A stretch of DNA of 64,000 bases, taken from assembly GCA_017591395.1 (NCBI GenBank), contig WEDG01003960.1, positions 1-64,000 on the forward strand, in the 5' to 3' direction. The stretch comes from Schistocephalus solidus. Lineage: Eukaryota; Platyhelminthes; Cestoda; Diphyllobothriidea; Diphyllobothriidae. The first letter of the stretch is position 1. Each line of letters starts with the position of its first letter. Shown here piece after piece: positions 57,285-64,000 of the stretch. The notes beneath the pieces were generated by a model that made no database searches, was not told where the DNA came from, and worked only from the letters and a program-made list of their open reading frames with translations. A program made the translations under genes and the position numbers.

Positions 57285-57470
57285 ATTGCAGTTTGCATTT
57301 TATTCCTGACTGCTTTTGGTGATTGATGAAATGGACTACCAACCTAGCATGTATTTTATTCCTGACTTTGGTGCTGGTGATTGGTGAACGTGAATACTGA
57401 AGTAGTATGTATTCTATTCCTGGCGTTGGCGTTGGTGATTGGTGCACGTGATTAATGTTGGTGATTTGTA
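57285..57470. repeat. Minisatellite, about three imperfect units of 55-65 bp
   Basis: Units begin ttttattcctgact or ttctattcctggcg and contain ggtgattg.tga. Three are discernible with declining similarity. Confidence 0.6.
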
Positions 57471-57474
57471 ACTC

Positions 57475-58200
57475 TTTTCATAATGTTCATCTAGCCTGGC
57501 ATGTTCGGTAACGAACATATGTCTTTTTATTTAAGGATAACGGCAGCAATATTGACAGACTTTGACAAGCTTTTCCTACGCATTTATATCTTTTTATATT
57601 TTTAAATAATAAAATACGTTGCATACTTCATCTGCGCATGTCCAATGGCACGAGTGATGGGTACAGCGCACGAATGCCTTGAATGGATCCATAAGGAAGA
57701 TTTATTAAGTTTATAACATTGGGCTGTTTATAGTGCCAAAATAAGGGATGCATCAATGTGCGCTGGGCGTTTAATATACAGAAAATAGGCTGCAACTGTA
57801 AGGAAATTGAAGGGTTGCTCTGTGCACTTTTTAGTGTGGGGGGGCCTAAGGGGCCACACTGACAACTTTTCTCCTTCTGTCCCCACCTTTTGCCCAGGGG
57901 GCCAGAGGGGCGCTGGTTTTGGTGGGGGCGTTTATAATAAAATCGGAAGAGGCAAAACCCTGGAAGATCCATTGACGTTGAAATAAAACCGGAAGTCTGA
58001 TCTTTTCCTCTCCATATTTTCGTTGATTTTGCGTGATTTCAGGATAGAATCCTCTTTCTTTCAAGTCAAGCTCGCACTCGAACAGGGACAGCATACGAGG
58101 TTGAAACAGTAAAACAAAAGCGCAGTTCGTATAGGCGCGTTGCACAATAACCAAGATTAGCATTGACTCGTGCGATTTTGCTGACTGTCTCCTTGTTCTC
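57475..58200. other. Upstream flank of ABHD gene, no other gene
   Basis: No supportable coding or repeat feature; some open frames on the minus strand show no family. Confidence 0.5.
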
Positions 58201-58203
58201 GCG

Positions 58204-58539
58204 ATGGATGTTTCCGTGGGGCAAGTGGGCGCTGTGGATATGCTAGTCTTATCTTCCTTTATGGAGCACTTATCATATAAAATAATGTTTCCCTTCATGC
58301 TTGCCATGTACACAATGTATTATCTTCTTAGTGCTCGTTCGGTAATTGGCAAACATTTCATTTCGAGCTATTTAGTACCCAACTGTTTACGCACGGTCCT
58401 CAAAGTTAGCAAGTTTCTTCAAGAACCACCTGCAGTTTGTTAGAGACGTGCACATCCCCTTCGTTTTGGGTTTCACTGGTCGTGTTCAAACGGTTTTGCG
58501 TCCATTGTTCAAAACCGTCTCCAAGCTCGTTTATGAAGA
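58204..58539 (+). CDS. ABHD1/ABHD3-like alpha/beta hydrolase, exon 1 (with +1 frameshift)
   Basis: Start of a membrane-anchored serine hydrolase of the ABHD1/2/3 family, acting on lipid esters. ATG at 58,204 opens a hydrophobic anchor (KIMFPFMLAMYTMYYLL), then RTVLKVSKFL. One base too many at about 58,422 moves the frame to NHLQFVRDVHIPFVL, GFTGRVQTVLRPLF and SKLVYE, which is the family's conserved GR-x-QT-x-LRP segment. Donor GAAGA|GTGAGC. Removing that base gives length 335, the phase needed by exon 2. Confidence 0.8.
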
Positions 58540-58577
58540 GTGAGCGTTAATTTTTGCTGCGCTCACATTCCTTTTAG

Positions 58578-58745
58578 AGAAGTGATTACACTTGCGGACG
58601 GCGGGGAGGTGAAGTTGTCTTGGTATACTGATAAAAACCGGAATGCTACCTGTCCCATTGTGATAGTTTTGCCGGGACTGGCGGGATGCGCGTGTAACCA
58701 CTACATTGTTACATTGGTGAGACGTATTGCCATACAGGGATATCG
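58578..58745 (+). CDS. ABHD1/ABHD3-like hydrolase, exon 2
   Basis: After a 38-bp intron (GTGAGC...TTTTAG) the exon encodes EVITLADGGEVKLSWY, then IVIVLPGLAGCACNHYI (the LPG oxyanion-side loop of the family) and AIQGYR, ending at donor CG|GTAAGT. The catalytic Ser, Asp and His lie in later exons not seen before the window ends, so either a large intron full of repeats follows or the gene is truncated. Confidence 0.85.
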
Positions 58746-58749
58746 GTAA

Positions 58750-59575
58750 GTTCTTATGTGACCGCTTTTTAAACTTGTTGGGTCTTCGAAAGTAGCGACC
58801 CGTATTTCCACGATTCTCGTTTTTTGATTTTATCTGTGACTTCATCGATAGTGTATTTTATGTATAATACGAAGCAAAAATATCATCCAACCATTTTCTG
58901 GATCACATTTTTTTATGTACGCCTTCGCTCTTTTGCACAGACTGCAAAGCGAATCTTTTATATTCCGGCGATTCACTGACGACACGCATACTACTGGTCC
59001 CCTTAATGCAGAATCACGAGTTCATGTTATTAATAACGAATAATACACAAGGCCCCACTATCTGGGAAATAAAATTCCATCAACTCCATCGATAGGACAG
59101 AAGAGGCCTGTGCAACCATTGCGAAGCTGCCTATTAGCTGTCCACAGCTATAAAATTTTATATCCAGTGAATGCGTCCTGTCGACATTATTTTATGGATA
59201 GAAACTTGTCTAAAAGAGCTTAAACGATTTATAGTGGAACGATTCTTACGATTTAATTAACCACCTCCACTTTGATGGTTTTATCTGACGACTGATTTGC
59301 TCACGAAGACTCAGTTTTTGGCTCCTTAACGTTGTTACTTGTAGCCATATTACCGATCTTAATTTGCAAATTAATATATAAACTTCCTCTTGGGTAATTT
59401 ACGCCAGTCTATGATCCATTATAATAATGCGTTTTCAATCCCGAACTTTACTGTTGGCGTGCTTTGAGCACCAGAAAAGGGTCAGCATCATGTTAGTAAT
59501 GGGCCTTAGTTTATCCTTTTGATAGTCGGTTAAGTATGTGCTTGAAATGGTAGTCATAATATGACTAGCAGAATA
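58750..59575. other. Presumed ABHD intron, nothing recognised
   Basis: No exon with ABHD motifs (HRG-x-G, nucleophile GxSxG) was found. Confidence 0.45.
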
Positions 59576-59579
59576 GACA

Positions 59580-59905
59580 AAATGACAGTGACTAATAAGC
59601 CAGAAACGGCCGTACCAGTCGCCGTTGTCTTTCCAATAGTCTCATTCTGCCTGTACTGTTAGTCGCCGTGCGGCTGCCGGTTGGGGCTTTACAATTGAGC
59701 TCCATGACACAAAGGGACTAGTGTCCCTTAGCGAGATCGGTAAAAGGGCTCGAACCTCAGGATTGCAAAACCGAGGGTTGGGAATGGTTGGCTGATGATT
59801 GCCGATAAGCCAAAAATTGTCATTCCACTCTCCCTTGTCTTTGTCGCTTATGATATTTTACAGTTAAACGATCTCCAACTCGCTGGTGCACATAGTGCCG
59901 GAATA
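59580..59905 (+). repeat. Old SINE dimer remnant
   Basis: First unit: ctaataagccagaaacgg, tcgccgttgtctttcc, tail gcggctgccggttggggc and gcgagatcggtaa. It is followed by a partial head (ggctcgaacctcagg), then a second body (ttggctgatgattgccgataagcc) with a broken core. Confidence 0.65.
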
Positions 59906-59909
59906 CCAC

Positions 59910-61060
59910 ATGCAGTGCTTGAAAAAAATACCCCTTGATGACTAATGTTCTGCATTTTGAAATTGTATCTTTGATCTGGTTCCTTATGTCCCCATTATTA
60001 AATTCTTTAACTTTGCTCTGCAGTTGCTAAAGATAAGTCCACAAAAACACATTTCCGTTATCATAGAATGTATGAGCATTTATTTATTTATTATCGCGCC
60101 TTCATGTGTTGGCGCGGCTCAGAGCCGTTTGATAAGAAGCGGTTGGAGAGCGACCAATTACATTTATTCCAACAAATTTGTGCATATCACTAGAGGGCTA
60201 AGACATTCCCTTCATACTCTATCTACATTTCATTTCCACTAGATATCTTATCCCATTGGAAAGTCTTCCAGACTATTGCCGCATTGGTTCTTTTACTGTT
60301 GAGTAGTCTCTGAGGTGCATCCACATAACTAGTGTATGCTAGCAGTGGGCACACACAGTAGAGAAGCACGGTAGTGGAGACCAGCTATATCGCCAATCGG
60401 AAAATAGCATTGAACGAAAAGCCGTAATCGGACGCTAACTAGTCGCCGCAGACGCTTGTGGATATTTCGCAGGTGAATCTCCTTGAAATTGACAACAACT
60501 TAACAGTTTGCCGTCCTCCACCACCTTAAACCGTCGCTTCTACGTAGATTGTCTTTAAATCATTTCGTTACTGGTGTTTATATTGAACTTCCTTATCGCT
60601 GGGTCGCGCCCGACCTTCCCTCCTCGCAGGAGAAGTTCATGATCGTTGAAAGTTTGTACTTCACCTCTTTAATCACTGGACCAAGTTTTCTCGATCTTTT
60701 CCTATCATTTTAGATGCGTCATCCTAAACAATCGTGGTACTTGTGGGCAAAAACTGAAGGTACTGCTGCTCTTTGAACTGTCCTGTGCTTTGCTGCATGC
60801 TAATATGCGGAAGTAATTTTTCTGAGGACTATATTCTGGAAATAGGCCATATGCCTTTTGAAGCGTGTTGCCCTCACAGATGTGATTAGGATCTTGCTCG
60901 ATCCCATTCTTCCACAGCACCTAAGGTAACGCGTGTACTTGCTTTCTGTATATACCTCACTGCATAAGGCATGGCGTACGGATTCTCGATAACAACCGTG
61001 AAAGAGTTGTCTACATCTTGCCTGTTGCACCCTTATTATCCCACCTATATATTATATGAT
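59910..61060. other. No gene recognised
   Basis: Short overlapping ORFs only. Confidence 0.5.
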
Positions 61061-61069
61061 ATTGTGTGG

Positions 61070-61366
61070 CTCACCGATCTGGTCAAAGGACAGAAATGGC
61101 CATTCCGGTATCCCTTGTCTTTGTCGGTTCCACCTTATCAACCTATGCTACGGGTCGCTATACGACCCCCTGCGAGGGCTCTAAAGTGAGCTCCAAGGCA
61201 CAACGGAACATATATGTTCCTTAAGCAGATCGGTGAGCCACACACTATCATCATATTCTCGATCGCAACCGACAAAACAACGAGCCCATGGCTCAATAGT
61301 AGAGCGTTCGACTCAATTAGCAAAGGTCGTGGGTTTGAATCCCAGGTGGTCCACACTTTGGTATTG

Positions 61367-61367
<1 letters not shown>
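61070..61367 (+). repeat. SINE copy, plus orientation (tail, leader, tRNA-like head)
   Basis: Body end (gaaatggccattccggta), cccttgtctttgtcggttcc, tail, leader (gatcgcaaccgacaaaac) and a head with ggctcaatagtagagcg and gggtttgaatccc, then it stops at (TA)n just after the head. The CTGATGA strand is missing from its only body. Confidence 0.8.

Positions 61368-61436
<69 letters not shown>
61368..61436. repeat. (TA)n microsatellite
   Basis: About 67 bp of uninterrupted TA between a SINE and the minus-strand retrozyme. Confidence 0.95.
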
Positions 61437-61437
<1 letters not shown>

Positions 61438-61784
61438 GGGAAATAATTTCTGAAATATTAAGTGCAGGACATGGAGTCAGGTGATTCGGACATGACTTTC
61501 TAGGGTCAGACCCGAAATTTCAATGAACATTTGGGTCGAAGACAATCAACCACTGTGGAATAAGCACGTAATGCCCATTCTACAAACAAGTAGCACTACT
61601 AGTAGTATGAATCTTATATGGCAAAGACATTATACCGTACTTCCGACATAGGTACTAGCTAAAAGCCCAGACACGTGTTTCACCGATGTTTCTGCTGCTG
61701 CGTGACGCAGCAACGAGGGGCAAGTTCGGCTCCTCAGTGGGTCCCCCAGCGTTCTCTATGCGGTTTCTGGTGTATGGTATATGG

Positions 61785-61786
<2 letters not shown>
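61437..61786 (-). mobile_element. Retrozyme-like unit, minus strand, one unit with hammerhead
   Basis: The same roughly 350-bp unit as at 2,279-2,660, inverted and with its ends at a different point of the unit. Matches include ggaaataatttctgaaat, tgtcttcgacccaaatg-type and ccgtacttccgacat blocks. Flanked on both sides by (TA)n. Confidence 0.8.
61666..61741 (-). ncRNA. Hammerhead ribozyme (retrozyme copy 2)
   Basis: Minus strand. Stem I CCCA/TGGG (61,738-61,741 with 61,666-61,669), CTGAGGA 61,731-61,737, stem II GCCGA (61,726-61,730) with TCGGT (61,682-61,686; closing pair G.U), inner hairpin GCTGCG/CGCAGC fully paired, GAA, zero-loop stem III ACAC/GTGT (61,671-61,678) and C17 at 61,670. Relative to copy 1 one inner-stem pair is G-C where copy 1 has U.G, and four bases are inserted in the loop, leaving the fold intact. 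Confidence 0.88.

Positions 61787-61837
<51 letters not shown>
61787..61837. repeat. (TA)n microsatellite
   Basis: About 50 bp of TA between retrozyme and SINE array. Confidence 0.95.
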
Positions 61838-61840
<3 letters not shown>

Positions 61841-61866
61841 TAGGTGGAACCGACAAAGACAAGGGA

Positions 61867-61911
61867 GACCGGAATGGCCATTTCTGGCTTATTAGCCGTC
61901 ATCAGCCAGTC
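61867..61911 (-). ncRNA. Hammerhead-like core in SINE unit 1
   Basis: Same fold as described for 63,132-63,176. Confidence 0.6.
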
Positions 61912-62173
61912 ATACCCAATCCCAAGTGTGGAACACCTGGGATTCGAACCCGCAACCTTTGGTATTTGAGTCGAACGCTCTACCATTGAGCCACGGGCTC
62001 GTTTTTTTTGTCGGTTGTGATCGGGAATATGATGATAGTGTGGGGCTCACCGATCTACTTAAGGAACATGTATGTTCCGTTGTGCCCTGGAGCTCAGACT
62101 AGAGCCCTCGCAGGCGGTCGCATAGCGACGTGTAGCATATGTTGATTAGGTGGAACCGACAAAGACAAGGGGA

Positions 62174-62218
62174 GACCGGAATGGCCATTTCTGGCTTATT
62201 AGCCGTCATCAGCCAGTC
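62174..62218 (-). ncRNA. Hammerhead-like core in SINE unit 2
   Basis: Identical core to the other units. Confidence 0.6.
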
Positions 62219-62479
62219 ATACCCAATCCCAAGTGTGGCACACCTGGGATTCGAACCCGCAACCTTTGGTATTTGAGTCGAACGCTCTACCATTGAGCCA
62301 CGGGCTCGTTGTTTTTGTCGGTTGTGATCGGGAATATGATGATAGTGTGGGGCTCACCGATCTGCTTAAGGAACATGTATGTTCCGTTGTGCCCTGGAGC
62401 TCAGACTAGAGCCCTCGCAGGCGGTCGCATAGCGACGTGTAGCATATGTTGATTAGGTGGAACCGACAAAGACAAGGGA

Positions 62480-62524
62480 GACCGGAATGGCCATTTCTGG
62501 CTTATTAGCCGTCATCAGCCAGTC
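62480..62524 (-). ncRNA. Hammerhead-like core in SINE unit 3
   Basis: Identical core to the other units. Confidence 0.6.
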
Positions 62525-62786
62525 ATACCCAATCCCAAGTGTGGCACACCTGGGATTCGAACCCGCAACCTTTGGTATTTGAGTCGAACGCTCTACCATT
62601 GAGCCACGGGCTCGTTGTTTTTGTCGGTTGTGATCGGGAATATGATGATAGTGTGGGGCTCACCGATCTGCTTAAGGAACATGTATGTTCCGTTGTGCCC
62701 TGGAGCTCAGACTAGAGCCCTCGCAGGCGGTCGCATAGCGACGTGTAGCATATGTTGATTAGGTGGAACCGACAAAGACAAGGGGA

Positions 62787-62831
62787 GACCGGAATGGCCA
62801 TTTCTGGCTTATTAGCCGTCATCAGCCAGTC
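62787..62831 (-). ncRNA. Hammerhead-like core in SINE unit 4
   Basis: Identical core to the other units. Confidence 0.6.
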
Positions 62832-62926
62832 ATACCCAATCCCAAGTGTGGCACACCTGGGATTCGAACCCGCAACCTTTGGTATTTGAGTCGAACGCTC
62901 TACCATTGAGCCACGGGCTCGTTGTT

Positions 62927-63331
62927 TGAGCTCTAGGGCTCTAGTCTGAGCTCCAGGGCACAACGGAACATACATGTTCCTTAAGCAGATCGGTGAGCCC
63001 CACACTATCATCATATTCCCGATCACAACCGACAAAAACAACGAGCCCGTGGCTCAATGGTAGAGCGTTCGACTCAAATACCAAAGGTTGCGGGTTCGAA
63101 TCCCAGGTGTGCCACACTTGGGATTGGGTATGACTGGCTGATGACGGCTAATAAGCCAGAAATGGCCATTCCGGTCTCCCTTGTCTTTGTCGGTTCCACC
63201 TAATCAACATATGCTACACGTCGCTATGCGACCGCCTGCGAGGGCTCTAGTCTGAGCTCCAGGGCACAACGGAACATACATGTTCCTTAAGCAGATCGGT
63301 GAGCCCCACACTATCATATATATATATATAT
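62927..63331 (+). repeat. SINE, plus orientation, complete unit with preceding tail
   Basis: Starts inside a tail (ggctctagtctgagctcc), then leader (gatcacaaccgacaaaaac), tRNA-like head 63,043-63,114 with box A TGGCTCAATGG and box B GGTTCGAATCC, body with ribozyme-like core, tail and a short (TA)n at 63,315-63,331. Head boxes would serve as an internal Pol III promoter. The 5' and 3' strands of the old acceptor stem do not pair, so it is not a tRNA gene. Confidence 0.9.
63132..63176 (+). ncRNA. Hammerhead-like ribozyme core in SINE
   Basis: Stem I GACTGG (63,132-63,137) with CCGGTC (63,171-63,176), six pairs including one T.G. Core CTGATGA 63,138-63,144. Stem II GGC/GCC (63,146-63,148 with 63,155-63,157), loop taataa. 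GAA 63,159-63,161. Zero-loop stem III ATGG/CCAT (63,162-63,169). H17 is T at 63,170, so an AUU cleavage site. The only departure is C.A instead of G-C at positions 10.1-11.1. Activity may be weak; all other conserved bases are present. Confidence 0.65.
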
Positions 63332-63730
63332 GAAGAAAGAAGGTTCGTCGGAAAAATCGAGTTTTACTCGTGAATTTTCAAGTTGGTCACACCAACCCGT
63401 CGTCAGACGAAATGAACAGAGGAGAAATGAAATGGTCAGATGACCTCCCCTGACATGGCAAACAACAGTTGAGACTATTAACACCTCCAACATCGGTGCA
63501 CTTACCTCTGCCCCCATCCCGCATCGACGACCATTATGTTTACCGTCTGCAGTCGCATTCAGTCACCATCCCCCTTCGCCTCCGACACAGGGAGCCCTAA
63601 CAGCCCCTAACCGGCTCCAATCCAATAATGTGGCCATTCCTCACACCCCAGTTGGTTGTTTTGTCCTTGTCTTTCCTGTAGCACAAACTGGTCACGAGTA
63701 AAACTCGATTTTTCCGACGAACCTTTCTTC
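63332..63730. repeat. Inverted repeat pair of about 40 bp flanking about 320 bp
   Basis: Left arm 63,332-63,373 (ggttcgtcggaaaaatcgag, ttttactcgtga) and right arm 63,692-63,730 are inverted copies with one three-base difference. Beside the left arm on the minus strand are CTGACGACGG and a GTTGGT/ACCAAC hairpin with GAAA, the PLE tail type. It is either a small element with terminal inverted repeats or two PLE ends facing each other. Confidence 0.75.
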
Positions 63731-63739
63731 ATTATCATC

Positions 63740-64000
63740 TCGGAATGCATACTACCTCAGTTTTTCAATATATATATATATGAGAAAGTAGGCATCCCAA
63801 GAAATAAAGTTGAAGTTGAATACGTTCCATTGGAGAAATAGCTTTATTGCGTAAATTTTCAACACCGGTTCTCCGGGTCGTCGTCAGACGCAGCGGGTAG
63901 CAAATGCGACAAAAACAGTTAACATCGTAACTACCTGAAAAAAATTCGATAATAGCGTGAACATTTGCGCTATTGAGCGGCCGCCGTGTGTATCAGCCTG
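63740..64000 (-). mobile_element. PLE tail, minus orientation
   Basis: On the minus strand CTGACGACGACCCGGAGAA, a CCGG hairpin, GAAAATTTACGCAATAAAG and TTCTTGGGATGCCT then TA run correspond to the plus-strand PLE tail at 2,139-2,260. The coding part would lie beyond the window. Confidence 0.7.

Larger units (their letters stand above)
61838..62924 (-). repeat. Head-to-tail SINE array, four units, minus orientation
   Basis: gattaggtggaacc begins at 61,838, 62,144, 62,451 and 62,757, a period of 306-307 bp. The last unit ends at the head (62,924). Units are nearly identical (only single-base changes such as ggggag / gggag), so the array is young or homogenised. Each unit has tRNA-like head, hammerhead-like core, tail and leader. 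Confidence 0.92.

Noticed and set aside
57628..58313. Minus ORFs of 114 and 155 codons upstream of the ABHD gene
   Set aside because: Overlap each other and the ABHD promoter/exon on the other strand, composition is not protein-like, no family.
61838..62924. Regular repeats as a possible CRISPR array or satellite
   Set aside because: Units of 306 bp carry a complete tRNA-like head and SINE body; there are no short repeats with unique spacers.
63043..63114. Functional tRNA genes at SINE heads
   Set aside because: Boxes A and B are good but the acceptor strands do not pair and every copy is embedded in the same repeat body.

Overview
The window is eukaryotic nuclear DNA, most likely from a parasitic flatworm (cestode or trematode). 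The reasons are spliced genes with a mix of very short (37-51 bp) and multi-kilobase introns, CR1-type LINEs, a Ty3/gypsy remnant, Penelope-like elements (PLEs) with GIY-YIG endonuclease, and tRNA-headed SINE-like repeats carrying hammerhead ribozyme cores, a combination known from flatworms such as the schistosome Sm-alpha family. The species assignment is inference. No rRNA gene, CRISPR array, operon or prokaryotic signal was seen.

Host genes are few. (1) An SLC5-family sodium/solute symporter lies on the minus strand between about 30.82 kb (promoter, exon 1) and 9.18 kb (polyA signal). Nine exons could be placed with splice sites and matching phases, plus a probable last exon; exon 2 is unresolved. 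Two exons (28,851-28,919 and 12,342-12,611) need removal of three single bases to keep the conserved frame. (2) An alpha/beta hydrolase gene of the ABHD1/ABHD3 type starts at 58,204 on the plus strand and runs out of the visible exons at 58,745; it too has one single-base insertion. (3) A small, unidentified two-exon plus-strand coding stretch (24,475-24,798) is nested antisense in an SLC5 intron. A few single ORFs without recognised family are listed with low confidence.

The rest is mobile DNA. 1.39-2.26 kb: 5'-truncated PLE. 2.28-2.69 kb: tandem 354-bp unit with a textbook hammerhead ribozyme (retrozyme). 13-15 kb and 20-21 kb: decayed SINE pairs and PLE pieces. 31.6-33.8 kb: Ty3/gypsy pol remnant. 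37.5-57.2 kb: a dense LINE graveyard with three families (called here LINE-A, -B, -C), including LINE-C nested inside LINE-A, two antisense LINE-B copies, and a LINE-A copy with EEP endonuclease and a long RT ORF (53.5-56.9 kb). 61.0-64.0 kb: a composite of SINE, retrozyme, a head-to-tail SINE array with 306-307-bp period, a 40-bp inverted repeat pair and PLE tails, each joined by (TA)n tracts.

The most interesting system is the ribozyme-bearing retroelement set. The retrozyme hammerhead satisfies all conserved core positions in two loci on opposite strands. The abundant tRNA-headed SINE carries a second, different hammerhead-like fold just downstream of its Pol III box B, with one non-canonical pair, and is present as head-to-tail multimers as expected if multimeric or circular RNAs are reinserted. 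PLEs in the same window are the likely mobilising machinery. This is inference from arrangement; ribozyme activity and mobilisation are not shown by sequence alone.
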